Assembly: GCF_021560175.1 (NCBI RefSeq)
Contig: NZ_CP091110.1
Span: 2,284,001 to 2,348,000, forward strand
Direction of reading: 5' to 3'
Source: Neobacillus drentensis
GTDB taxonomy: Bacteria > Bacillota > Bacilli > Bacillales > Cytobacillaceae
DNA length: 64,000 nt
Position numbers and translations under genes: made by a program. Below the pieces are notes generated by a model. The model saw nothing but the letters and a program-made list of their open reading frames with translations. It was not told the DNA's origin and ran no database searches. Positions 27,046 through 35,245 of this stretch are shown here, piece after piece. Position 1 is the stretch's first letter. Every line of letters begins with the position of its first letter.

Positions 27046-28233
27046 TTAAATGTTCTCCACAATTGTTGCGACACCTTGGCCTCCACCGACGCACAAGGTA
27101 GCTAAACCAAAACGATTCTCACGTTTCTTCATCTCATGAATTAAAGAAACCAAAATTCTTGCTCCGCTGGCCCCAATTGGGTGACCTAGGGCAATCGCAC
27201 CGCCATTTACGTTTAATTTTTCCTTATTAAAATGCAATTCCCGATCTACTGCGATTGCTTGGGCAGCAAATGCTTCATTTGCCTCAATTAAATCCACCTC
27301 TTCTAATGATAAAGAAGCTGTTTGGAGAGCTTTATTTACTGCTGGGACTGGACCAATTCCCATAATACTTGGATCAACCCCAGCAACCGCATTCGCTTTA
27401 ATAACGACTAATGGTTTAAGCTGCAGTTCCTCGGCCTTTTTCCGGCTCATAACCACTAATGCAGCAGCACCATCATTAATTCCTGAAGCACTTGCGGCTG
27501 TAACCGTTCCATCCTTTTTAAAGGCTGGGCGAAGTTTTTCTAGCCCGGCTGCAGTTGTTCCAAACTTAGGGAACTCATCCTGGCTAAAGACGCTTACTTG
27601 GCCTTTGCGACCTGGGATTTCAACAGGAACAATTTCATCTGCGAATCGATTGGATTCAATTGCAGCTTGGGCCTTTTGTTGACTCCAGGCAGAAAATTCA
27701 TCTTGCTCCACGCGGGTAATTTCATATTTTTCAGCGAGATTCTCAGCTGTTACACCCATGTGATAATCATTTTCGGCGCACCATAAACCGTCAGAAATCA
27801 TGCTGTCGAGAATTTTTTGGTCTCCCATTTTAAATCCGTTCCGGCCGCCTTTTAATAAATAGGGGGCTTGACTCATATTTTCCATACCTCCAGCTACGAC
27901 CACTTCAGCTTCGCCGGAAAGAATGGCTTGTGTTGCCAAGTGAACCGCTCTTAAGCCAGAACCACAAACCATGTTAATCGTCATGGCAGGTGATTCCTGT
28001 GGTACTCCCGCTGCAAGGGAAGCTTGTCTAGCAGGGTTTTGGCCCGCGCCGGATTGTAACACGTTTCCCATAATAACTTGATCAACATTAGCAGGAGATA
28101 TTCCTGCTCGTTCAATAGCCGCTTTTATCACTGTGGTCCCAAGTTCTTTAACCGAAACATTTTGTAAACTTCCTAGAAAACTTCCAATTGGTGTTCTAAC
28201 AGCACTTACAATAACAACTTCATTTACTGCCAT
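27046..28233 (-). CDS. phaA: Acetyl-CoA acetyltransferase (thiolase)
   Basis: Biosynthetic-type thiolase, 395 residues, condensing two acetyl-CoA to acetoacetyl-CoA. All catalytic residues are present: nucleophile C90 ([10 protein letters not shown]), H351 ([10 protein letters not shown]) and C381 (CVGGGQG). The ATG at 28233 follows GGGAG at 8 bases; an extended frame to 28248 lacks one. Being near phaB and phaC it can feed polyhydroxybutyrate synthesis, though it is transcribed separately on the other strand and could equally serve fatty-acid or acetoacetate metabolism, so the symbol is by context. Confidence 0.85.
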   Translation of the reverse strand: MAVNEVVIVSAVRTPIGSFLGSLQNVSVKELGTTVIKAAIERAGISPANVDQVIMGNVLQSGAGQNPARQASLAAGVPQESPAMTINMVCGSGLRAVHLATQAILSGEAEVVVAGGMENMSQAPYLLKGGRNGFKMGDQKILDSMISDGLWCAENDYHMGVTAENLAEKYEITRVEQDEFSAWSQQKAQAAIESNRFADEIVPVEIPGRKGQVSVFSQDEFPKFGTTAAGLEKLRPAFKKDGTVTAASASGINDGAAALVVMSRKKAEELQLKPLVVIKANAVAGVDPSIMGIGPVPAVNKALQTASLSLEEVDLIEANEAFAAQAIAVDRELHFNKEKLNVNGGAIALGHPIGASGARILVSLIHEMKKRENRFGLATLCVGGGQGVATIVENI

Positions 28234-28248
28234 CTGAATCACTCCCAT

Positions 28249-28739
28249 AACGAATTTATTATACTCCTATGTATAATTTCTCCCATATGATACTACATCT
28301 AGTAGCTAGTTTTCTAAGTAATTCTTCGACAAATTTAGTAGCTTGATTTTTTATATGATTAATTGGATGGCAGTAAATTTACTCGATTGAGAGGAATGTC
28401 TTTTGGGAGGTAATTTCAGTTGGGAGTGGGAGAATAGGATAATTCTCTACTCAAAAAAGAACCAAAATAAGAAGAGATAAATCGAACAAAATAAATAGAG
28501 CGAATTTTGTTGAAATTTCAAATAATTTAGCGGTTGTTGTAGAAATAAATTTTTGGATGAGTAGTCAACTGTCCTGTTTACAAGACAAAATTCTAGTAAA
28601 TCAGCCAAATCAGTTTGTTACAATAGTAAAAGTGTTTTTCCTTGTTTGTTGCTAAAAAAAGAAGGGAAAAACATGGAGGTTTTTCCCTTGTATCTTATTT
28701 CTTTTCTATACAAATCTCAGCTAAGTTATCGGACTCATT
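28249..28739. other. Intergenic region, 490 bases
   Basis: AT-rich spacer upstream of the thiolase gene. It contains the minus-strand terminator of the SDR gene (28652-28689) and presumably the thiolase promoter near 28250-28320. No convincing ORF, RNA or repeat was seen in the rest. Confidence 0.5.
28652..28689 (-). terminator. Minus-strand terminator of SDR gene
   Basis: A perfect 11-bp stem, AAGGGAAAAAC (28662-28672) with GTTTTTCCCTT (28679-28689). On the minus strand it is followed by CTTTTTTT (28655-28661 region). It lies 50 bases beyond the SDR stop. Confidence 0.82.
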
Positions 28740-29474
28740 CTAAATAACTAAACCGCCATCTACACTTAAAACCGTTCCATTAATATACTTGGCGTCATCT
28801 GAAGCTAAGAACAGGTACGCAGCTGCAATATCTTCTGGTTGACCAAGTTTTTTAAGTGGTGTTTTATCTTTCATATAATTAAGAACCTTTTCTGGAACTG
28901 CTGCAGTCATTCCTGTTTCAATGAAGCCAGGTGCAACGGCATTCACTCTAATTCCTTTCGGTCCAAATTCCTTCCCCCAGCTTTTGGTTAACCCGATTAC
29001 CCCAGCCTTTGTTGCAGCATAATTAGTTTGGCCAATATTTCCATATACTCCAACAACGGAAGAAGCATTCAGGATCACGCCAGAGCCTTGTTTTAGCATA
29101 ATAGGAGCGACTGCCTTGGTACATTTAAATACACCTGACAAGTTAACAGAAATCACTTTCTCCCAATCTGATTCGTCCATCTTAGTAAGAAAGCCATCAA
29201 GGGTAATCCCGGCATTGTTGATCAGGACATCAATTTTACCATGCTTTTGGATAATAGATTGAACCATTCCTTTGATTTGGGAGCTGTCCGTTACATTGAC
29301 TTGGAAGAATTCAGCTTTTTCATCATTCAAATCTTCCAATGCTTTTCTTCCAGCTGCTTCATCATAATCACATATAACAACAAACGCTCCTTCTTGTAGA
29401 AATTTTTTTGCTGTTTCTTTTCCAATTCCTTGTGCTCCGCCGGTAATCAAAACAACGCTTTCATTAAACTTCAA
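28740..29474 (-). CDS. SDR oxidoreductase, 3-oxoacyl-ACP reductase (FabG)-like
   Basis: NAD(P)-dependent short-chain dehydrogenase of 244 residues: cofactor motif TGGAQGIG (11-18), NNAG (86-89 region), catalytic Y152 and K156 (NYAATK), and the C-terminal GG-L-I ending. It probably reduces a 3-oxoacyl-CoA or -ACP. The TTG at 29474 is chosen as start because AGAGGTGG lies 4 bases upstream and the protein then begins MKFNESVVLITGG; the open frame upstream adds an unlikely tail. It is divergent from phaRBC and paralogous to PhaB, so it may be an alternative acetoacetyl-CoA reductase. Confidence 0.83.
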   Translation of the reverse strand: MKFNESVVLITGGAQGIGKETAKKFLQEGAFVVICDYDEAAGRKALEDLNDEKAEFFQVNVTDSSQIKGMVQSIIQKHGKIDVLINNAGITLDGFLTKMDESDWEKVISVNLSGVFKCTKAVAPIMLKQGSGVILNASSVVGVYGNIGQTNYAATKAGVIGLTKSWGKEFGPKGIRVNAVAPGFIETGMTAAVPEKVLNYMKDKTPLKKLGQPEDIAAAYLFLASDDAKYINGTVLSVDGGLVI

Positions 29475-29920
29475 ACTTACCACCTCTTTTTTTAAATTCA
29501 TCCATACACCAGAATTCACGAAGAGAAACCAATCAGTCTGAAATTTGTCTAAATTGTGAACAAAATAACAGCAAAGAAAATAAATTTGTCGATTCGTGTT
29601 GAAAGAACGCTGGATCCAGCAGCTTCAAATAAGGAATTATCCTCTTAAAAGCAATTGCGATTTGCTAAAAATATTATTCAATTCATAACAAAAATAGAAC
29701 TAAGGAAAAAATATCCTCCGTTTTGAAAACGCTTAAACCATTGCCGTTATTGGGTTTGTTTAGGTTAGAAAAAATTCTATATATGTAATCTACATAGAGG
29801 TTAGAAATTTGTCGTAAAATGCAATAATATTTTTTGATTATTTTTAATGTTTGTTCTTTAATTGTTTGAAGGATGTTAGTATGATTAAAATGTCGATAAA
29901 AAGTTTAAGGAGGAATAAAA
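29475..29920. other. Divergent regulatory region SDR/phaR
   Basis: A 446-base AT-rich spacer between divergent PHA-related genes. It holds a cre-like site at 29724-29737 and a TATGAT element (29880-29885) that may be the phaR -10. No phaP or phaQ gene, which often lies here in Bacillus, was found. Confidence 0.5.
29724..29737. promoter_or_regulatory. Candidate CcpA cre site
   Basis: TGAAAACGCTTAAA agrees with the cre consensus TGWAANCGNTNWCA at every constrained position but one. It is about 185 bases upstream of phaR, so carbon-catabolite control of PHA genes is possible. Confidence 0.4.
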
Positions 29921-30310
29921 TTGACGACAAATTTTAATGTTTTTGAAGCTTGGAAGGATCTATATAACCAAACTAGTAATTTATACGATGAAAAAATCAT
30001 GGAATCCTTTCCTTCCCAGGGTATTGGCCAACTTTTGGACATGAATCTACAATTAAAAAAATTTATTGACGAGTCAACAGAAAAGTATCTAGAACTGAGC
30101 AACCTGCCATCCCGTAAGGATCTTGCTAACTTATCTGCTCAAATTGTTAATGTCGATGCTAAGGTTGATAGCATAGAAGAATTGCTTGAGGATAAACTCG
30201 AGAGCACAGATAATCAAGTGCCATTAAAAAGTGAAATAGCTGAATTGAAATCCGAAATGAAGAATTTAGATAAGAAACTTAATCAAATTCTATCCGCTTT
30301 AAAAGCTTAA
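29921..30310 (+). CDS. phaR: PHA synthase subunit PhaR (class IV)
   Basis: Accessory subunit of the Bacillus-type (class IV) polyhydroxyalkanoate synthase. Like known PhaR it opens with a W-K-D-(L/F)Y motif (FEAWKDLYNQT), has LSNLPSRKDLANLSAQIVN resembling the NVPTKQDISNIA segment of Bacillus PhaR, and ends in a coiled-coil (about 75-129) of Lys/Glu/Leu heptads. It starts with TTG behind AAGGAGG. At 129 residues it is shorter than the PhaR proteins I know (about 160-200), lacking their C-terminal extension. First gene of phaRBC. Confidence 0.82.
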   Translation: MTTNFNVFEAWKDLYNQTSNLYDEKIMESFPSQGIGQLLDMNLQLKKFIDESTEKYLELSNLPSRKDLANLSAQIVNVDAKVDSIEELLEDKLESTDNQVPLKSEIAELKSEMKNLDKKLNQILSALKA

Positions 30311-30348
30311 GAATAACTACATACTAACAACTAATGGGGGATAAAAAC

Positions 30349-31092
30349 ATGACAAATTTAACTGGTAAAGTAGCTATTGTAACAGGCGGCAGCAGAGGCA
30401 TTGGTGCAGCGATTTCTATGGAACTTGCAAGACAGGGTGTAAAAATTGTTCTAAATTATGTTTCTCGTGAAGAATTAGCAGAAAAAATGGTTGCCGATAT
30501 AAATGAAATCGGTGCAGAAGCTTATGCAGTTCGTGCAGATGTTTCCAATACTGATGAAGCTGCCCATCTTGTTCAAGAGGCCATCGAGCATTTCGGAAAA
30601 GTAGATATCTTGGTTAATAACGCAGGAATTACAAGAGATAGCACATTTAAAAAGCTAAGCTCAGAGGATTGGAGAAAAGTAATTGATGTTAACCTAAACA
30701 GTGTTTATAACACAACATCTGCTGCACTTCCTTATCTGCTTGAATCGGATGCAGGCCGTATTATCAATATTTCTTCCATCATTGGACAAGCTGGCGGCTT
30801 TGGTCAAACTAACTATGCAGCAGCAAAAGCCGGACTTATTGGATACACAAAATCTCTTGCCCTTGAGCTTGCGAAAACAAATGTAACCGTTAATGCGATT
30901 TGCCCAGGATTTATCGGAACGGAAATGGTCCAAGCAATCCCTGAGAAAGTTCTTGCTGGAATTGTAGAAAAGGTTCCGCAAAAACGTCTAGGAAAACCGG
31001 AAGAAGTAGCTCGTGGCGTTGCTTTCCTATGTAGTGATGGAGCTTATATTACTGGTCAGCAGCTTAATATTAATGGCGGACTTTACATGTAA
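30349..31092 (+). CDS. phaB: Acetoacetyl-CoA reductase PhaB
   Basis: NADPH-dependent SDR of 247 residues supplying (R)-3-hydroxybutyryl-CoA to the PHA synthase. TGGSRGIG (12-19), NNAGITRD and catalytic Y156/K160 (NYAAAK) are present. The ATG at 30349 follows GGGGGATAAAAAC; the frame is open to 30334. Order and strand (phaR-phaB-phaC) match the Bacillus megaterium-type locus, which supports the specific assignment over generic FabG. Confidence 0.9.
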   Translation: MTNLTGKVAIVTGGSRGIGAAISMELARQGVKIVLNYVSREELAEKMVADINEIGAEAYAVRADVSNTDEAAHLVQEAIEHFGKVDILVNNAGITRDSTFKKLSSEDWRKVIDVNLNSVYNTTSAALPYLLESDAGRIINISSIIGQAGGFGQTNYAAAKAGLIGYTKSLALELAKTNVTVNAICPGFIGTEMVQAIPEKVLAGIVEKVPQKRLGKPEEVARGVAFLCSDGAYITGQQLNINGGLYM

Positions 31093-31159
31093 TTGTCATG
31101 AAGGCAGAAATCTATGTATATAGTAAATAATAATTAAGAAGTGGAAGGAGTGAACTTTC

Positions 31160-32248
31160 GTGAGCGTACTTGCGGAAAAAGATTGGGACATGTTTCTAGA
31201 CGCACTCCCTGAAGAGTATGGTAAGCAAATGAAACGTGTGATGAAGGCAACCCAAGTGTTAACTGTTGATCCTCAGCCAGAGGTCGGACCAACTCCAAAA
31301 GAGGTGGTTTGGACTAAAAATAAAACGAAACTTTATCGTTATATTTCGGAACAACCAAAAAAGCATAAAATTCCATTATTGTTGGTGTATGCATTAATCA
31401 ATAAACCATACGTTTTAGATCTGACTAAGGGTGGAAGTTTAATAGAATATCTAGTAAATAATGGGTTTGATGTTTATCTTCTTGATTGGGGTACTCCTGG
31501 TTATGAAGATCGAAATATGAAACTAGATGATTTTATTATTGACTATATCCCTCGGGCGGTAAAAAAGGTTTTAAAGACTTCGAATGTTGATGAAATTTCC
31601 ATTCTTGGTTATTGCATGGGCGGTACGATGACATCCATTTTTGCAGCACTTTATCCAGAATTACCAATCCGCAATTTGATCTTTATGACAAGTCCGTTTG
31701 ATTTTGCGGATACAGGATCATATGGCGCCATGCTAAATGAAAAATACTTTAATATTGATAAAGTAGTAGATACCCTTGGTGTGATTCCTCCTGAAATGAT
31801 TGACTTTGGAAACAAGTTAAGTAAGCCGATGGGTAACTTCTATGGACCATTTGTAAGTCTAGTTGACCGTGTCGAAAATGACAATTTTGTAAAAAGCTTT
31901 AAACTTCTCCAAAAATGGTTAAACGACGGAATTCCATTCCCAGGAGAATCTTATCGTCAATGGATTCGGGACTTTTATCAGAAAAACAAGCTGATTAAAG
32001 GGGAACTGGTCGTTCGCGGCCGCAAGGTTGATCTGAAAAATATCACTGCTAATGTATTGAATTTATCAGGTCAAAACGATCTAATTGCTCAGCCGCATAT
32101 GGTAGAAGCATTGATGGACGCGATTTCTAGTAAAGATAAACAATACAAAAACCTGCCAGTAGGTCATACCTCGATTACATTTGGCTCGCAAGCTTCCAAG
32201 ATTACCTACCCAACCATTGGAGAATGGCTTGCTGAACGTTCTAATTAA
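31160..32248 (+). CDS. phaC: Poly(3-hydroxyalkanoate) synthase PhaC (class III/IV)
   Basis: Catalytic subunit of PHA synthase, 362 residues, alpha/beta-hydrolase fold. The lipase-like box GYCMGGT carries the polymerising thiol C152, and the rest of the triad is D307 (GQNDLIA) and H336 (VGHTS). The size and the adjoining phaR identify the class IV enzyme that forms PhaRC. It starts with GTG behind AAGGAG. It ends the operon, with a terminator 28 bases on. It acts at the surface of PHA granules in the cytoplasm. Confidence 0.93.
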   Translation: MSVLAEKDWDMFLDALPEEYGKQMKRVMKATQVLTVDPQPEVGPTPKEVVWTKNKTKLYRYISEQPKKHKIPLLLVYALINKPYVLDLTKGGSLIEYLVNNGFDVYLLDWGTPGYEDRNMKLDDFIIDYIPRAVKKVLKTSNVDEISILGYCMGGTMTSIFAALYPELPIRNLIFMTSPFDFADTGSYGAMLNEKYFNIDKVVDTLGVIPPEMIDFGNKLSKPMGNFYGPFVSLVDRVENDNFVKSFKLLQKWLNDGIPFPGESYRQWIRDFYQKNKLIKGELVVRGRKVDLKNITANVLNLSGQNDLIAQPHMVEALMDAISSKDKQYKNLPVGHTSITFGSQASKITYPTIGEWLAERSN

Positions 32249-32275
32249 CATCCTGCTTTAAGAAATATTTACCCT

Positions 32276-32303
32276 AAAGTGAGTGTTTAAACACACTCAC
32301 TTT
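32276..32303 (+). terminator. Terminator of phaRBC
   Basis: An 11-bp stem, AAAGTGAGTGT (32276-32286) with ACACTCACTTT (32293-32303), and a 6-base loop, followed by TT and TATATA. Confidence 0.88.
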
Positions 32304-32490
32304 TTATATAGGTAACAATAATTATATTAAATTATCAAATAATACACAAGAAATAGATTTTTTTATATAAAATATTTCTTATTCCCACTTTACTTATGGG
32401 ATTAATTAGGTTAAAATTTAGAGAATTCAAAAAGTTAAGCTGATTGGTCAACCAAAGGCTCCTAAACGCATTATGCGTAGAGGAGCCTTT
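32304..32490 (+). ncRNA. Possible short transcript or leader ending in a terminator
   Basis: After the phaC terminator there is no gene, yet a second full terminator ends at about 32495. An AT-rich tract with promoter-like TTATTCCCAC and TATGGGAT/TTAAAAT elements (about 32380-32420) lies before it. Either a small RNA of about 80-120 nucleotides or a leader attenuator for the LysR gene would explain this. No T-box, SAM or FMN riboswitch motif was recognised. Confidence 0.3.
32454..32490 (+). terminator. Terminator upstream of the LysR gene
   Basis: AAAGGCTCCT (32454-32463) pairs with AGGAGCCTTT (32481-32490), with the inner stem ACGCAT/ATGCGT, followed by TTTATTTCTT. It stands 65 bases before the LysR start, with no gene between it and the phaC terminator. 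Confidence 0.85.
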
Positions 32491-32554
32491 TTTATTTCTT
32501 TAAAAGCCAAGGTCCTTCTTATTACCTATAGGAAGTGAAAAAGGGGGAATTGTT

Positions 32555-33457
32555 TTGAATATTGATCATCTTGAAGCGTTTATGTATGTCGTTCATTTGG
32601 AAAGTATTCATAAAGCAGCGGAAGCACTTTTTTTATCTCAGCCAACTGTTACAGCAAGGATTAAAACATTAGAACAGGATCTTGGCATCGATTTATTTTT
32701 ACGGAAGGGAAGAAGCTTGACCTTATCGGGGGAAGGAAAAGCGTTTATCCCATATGCAGAACAAATTATTCATACTTACCAACAAGGGAAGAAGCTGCTA
32801 AAAAAGGAAGACCATCCCGAGGAGCTGGTCATTGGGGCGAATCTCATCACCTCACAGTATTTTATGCCGTTTGCCCTTCCTCTCTTAAAAAAAGCGCATC
32901 CAGAGTTGCGGTTTAAATTTATCTCAGCTCCAAATGAGGTCCTGCTTGATAAATTGCTACAGAAGCAGGTAGATATCGCCTTCATGAAGGATGTTTCTCA
33001 TCGGGGGATTCAAAAGCAAGAGTTTCTCGACAATTCACTTAAATTAGTTGTACATCCCGGGCACCCATTTCAATTTCAAGAGAAAATTTCTGTTCAGCAA
33101 TTAGCAAATGAACCGATGGTATTTTTTGAATGTGGGGCTTTTGACTGGAATCGTGTATATCATTTATTTGAAGAGGCCAATATTGAACCAAAGATAGAGT
33201 TTCTTGTGGACCATCTTGAGGTAGCCAAATCTATTATTCTAAGTAAAAATGGCATTGGATTTTTACCATCCTTAAGTATTAAGGAAGAGCTGCAGCGGGG
33301 AGACCTTATTGAAATCGATGTGTCACATATTCTAGAAATTAATCAGCCTATTTTTGTAGCCCATTTACACAATGGATTCACATATTCGCTGGTCTGGGAA
33401 GATATCCTTGAGTCCGTTAAAGAATTTGAAAATCACCGTTATCTCGCTATAAATTAA
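32555..33457 (+). CDS. LysR family regulator of the organosulfur island
   Basis: LysR-type regulator of 300 residues with an N-terminal HTH (1-60: HLEAFMYVVHLESIHKAAEA, then SQPTVTARIKTLEQDLG) and a periplasmic-binding-like effector domain (about 90-295). It starts with TTG behind AAGGGGG. In Bacillus subtilis the LysR proteins YtlI and CysL (YwfK) control organosulfur use and cysteine synthesis; this gene heads the LLM/ABC island in the same sense. Three downstream promoters share a conserved element that is the likely binding site. The effector is unknown; O-acetylserine or N-acetyl-cysteine derivatives are family-based guesses. Confidence 0.87.
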   Translation: MNIDHLEAFMYVVHLESIHKAAEALFLSQPTVTARIKTLEQDLGIDLFLRKGRSLTLSGEGKAFIPYAEQIIHTYQQGKKLLKKEDHPEELVIGANLITSQYFMPFALPLLKKAHPELRFKFISAPNEVLLDKLLQKQVDIAFMKDVSHRGIQKQEFLDNSLKLVVHPGHPFQFQEKISVQQLANEPMVFFECGAFDWNRVYHLFEEANIEPKIEFLVDHLEVAKSIILSKNGIGFLPSLSIKEELQRGDLIEIDVSHILEINQPIFVAHLHNGFTYSLVWEDILESVKEFENHRYLAIN

Positions 33458-33484
33458 AGTTCCCGATGAATTGATAAAATTTTT

Positions 33485-33529
33485 CTATCAGCTAACGTAT
33501 TGCGGGATCCATCTTTTCCCTGATAGGAT
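33485..33529 (+). promoter_or_regulatory. Shared promoter module, copy A
   Basis: CTATCAG (33485-33491), -35 TTGCGG (33500-33505), an 18-base spacer and -10 TAGGAT (33524-33529). CTGATAG (33520-33526) forms an inverted repeat with the first box. The same layout recurs upstream of two LLM genes at 34031 and 44866. Confidence 0.7.
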
Positions 33530-33644
33530 TAATCTCATTAAAGAACAAATCAGTATTCTAGATGAATAGTGGCAAAATAGTATTTAAAATCCGACTATTC
33601 AAGTGTGTATTCTTGGTTATTGGTTAAAAGGGAGGCAAGAAAGT

Positions 33645-33977
33645 ATGAAAGCACAAAATGTACATGATGTAAGCCCATTGTTAAAATCTAAAAAGCAAAA
33701 CTCCTTTGCAGCATGTAACTATCTTAATATGCCAGATCTACAGTTTTTTAACTGGTGTAATCAGCAATTCAAGGTGAATCGAGGGATATACAATACGATT
33801 GATCAATGGTTTTACGAATATGGGGTCGTTAATATCTATTCCCGCAGAATTCAGCTATTAGCATTCTTAGATTCTGTTAAAGATCAGTTAAATGAACCGC
33901 AGTCATCTAAATTTATTCGCTTTGGTCATGGTGGTCTTACCAAAAGGCTAAATGATTTTATCATGGATAAGGGTTAG
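33645..33977 (+). CDS. Hypothetical protein in the organosulfur island
   Basis: A 110-residue soluble protein of no recognised family. It is aromatic-rich in the middle (LQFFNWCNQQF, TIDQWFYEYGVVNIYSRR) and basic at the C-terminus (FGHGGLTKRLNDFIMDKG), with two cysteines. The ATG at 33645 has GGGAGG 9 bases upstream; the frame is open to 33603. Its promoter carries the same module as two monooxygenase genes, so it is probably induced with them. It could be a small accessory or DNA-binding factor; the sequence alone does not say. Confidence 0.7.
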   Translation: MKAQNVHDVSPLLKSKKQNSFAACNYLNMPDLQFFNWCNQQFKVNRGIYNTIDQWFYEYGVVNIYSRRIQLLAFLDSVKDQLNEPQSSKFIRFGHGGLTKRLNDFIMDKG

Positions 33978-34030
33978 TTTCATTTTAAAACAGTAATGAT
34001 AGAATTTTTTAATCAAAAATTGATTATTTC

Positions 34031-34075
34031 CTATCAGTGAAACTATTGCCAGTTCCTTATTTCCAATGATAGGAT
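34031..34075 (+). promoter_or_regulatory. Shared promoter module, copy B
   Basis: CTATCAG (34031-34037), -35 TTGCCA (34046-34051), an 18-base spacer and -10 TAGGAT (34070-34075). TGATAG overlaps the -10. The box-to-box distance of 39 is identical to copy A. Confidence 0.7.
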
Positions 34076-34141
34076 AAACAGCAATAAACTAAAACCAACT
34101 TATCTGATTAGTAAAGTCGGAATAAAACGGAGGAAACGTAA

Positions 34142-35152
34142 ATGAGTTACAGGTTAAGTATACTGGATCAGAGTCCAATATTCCCTGGTACTACTGCTTC
34201 ACATGCATTGCAACAAACCGTATTACTAGCTCAAAAAGCAGAAGAATGGGGCTATACACGTTTCTGGGTATCAGAACATCATAATGCAGAAAAATTAGCA
34301 GGATCATCGCCAGAAGTATTAATATCCTATTTATTGTCGCAAACCAAGACCATCAAAGTTGGCTCAGGTGGAGTGATGATTCAGCACTACAGTCCATATA
34401 AGGTGGCTGAAAACTTCCATGTCTTATCGAACCTTGCACCTGGAAGAGTTGACCTGGGGATTGGGAAAGCACCAGGTGGTCTTCCACTGTCAACAAAAGC
34501 CTTACAGTATGGAACAGTCAATGATGGGAAAGACATTTCAGATCGGCTCTCCTTTTTAGTAGACTTAATTGAAAACTCGGTTGATAGCGCACATCCGCTT
34601 GCGGGAATCCAAGCAACCCCAATTCCTCAGGAAAAACCTGAAATATTCCTGCTTGGGGCTAGCGCAACCAGTGCTCGGCTTGCTGCTGAATTGGGAATAT
34701 CATTTGTTTTTGCTAAATTTATCAATAGTGATGATCGGGTACTTGAGAGTGCAGCCAATCAGTATCGGGCAGTATTCCCTAATGGAAGATTGATTGTTTC
34801 ACTAGCTGTTATTGCGGCGCCTACTCAAACAGAAGCAGAACAATTAGTTGGGGACAGGAAAATAGTCAAAGTCCATCTCCAGAGTGGACGTTCGGTTACG
34901 GTACAGTCCATTGACCAAGCAGAGGTTTTTGGAAGGCAATCAGGGGAGCCATATGAAATCACGGAACAAGAAGCAGACATCATTGCGGGAACACCGGGTT
35001 ATGTCACGGAAGTTTTAAGTCAACTTCAAAAAACCTACCAGGTCGATGAATTCATCATACATACACCTATTGAACTAGAAGCAGCGAGGTTTCAATCCTT
35101 TCAGTTATTAAGCCCGCTAGGTATAACAAATGTTCAGTCGCTAATTAGATAA
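34142..35152 (+). CDS. LLM flavin oxidoreductase, MsnO8/CmoO-like
   Basis: Bacterial-luciferase-family monooxygenase of 336 residues, using reduced flavin from a partner reductase. It opens with LSILDQSPIFPGT and has the family blocks GYTRFWVSEHHN, KVGSGGVMIQHYSPYKVAENF, LAPGRVDLGIGKAPGG and the C-terminal GTPGYV. This is the MsnO8 subgroup, which includes Bacillus YtmO (CmoO) of the S-alkyl-cysteine pathway. A GGAGG site precedes the ATG and promoter module B lies 66 bases upstream. The exact thioether substrate is not evident. Confidence 0.87.
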   Translation: MSYRLSILDQSPIFPGTTASHALQQTVLLAQKAEEWGYTRFWVSEHHNAEKLAGSSPEVLISYLLSQTKTIKVGSGGVMIQHYSPYKVAENFHVLSNLAPGRVDLGIGKAPGGLPLSTKALQYGTVNDGKDISDRLSFLVDLIENSVDSAHPLAGIQATPIPQEKPEIFLLGASATSARLAAELGISFVFAKFINSDDRVLESAANQYRAVFPNGRLIVSLAVIAAPTQTEAEQLVGDRKIVKVHLQSGRSVTVQSIDQAEVFGRQSGEPYEITEQEADIIAGTPGYVTEVLSQLQKTYQVDEFIIHTPIELEAARFQSFQLLSPLGITNVQSLIR

Positions 35153-35245
35153 GGATTCAGAGTTTGCTTATTTTTTTAACCTGTAAAACCAACTATTCGG
35201 GTAGGAATTATAAAAATTATGAAAATCGAAAGGATGGAAATTGTG

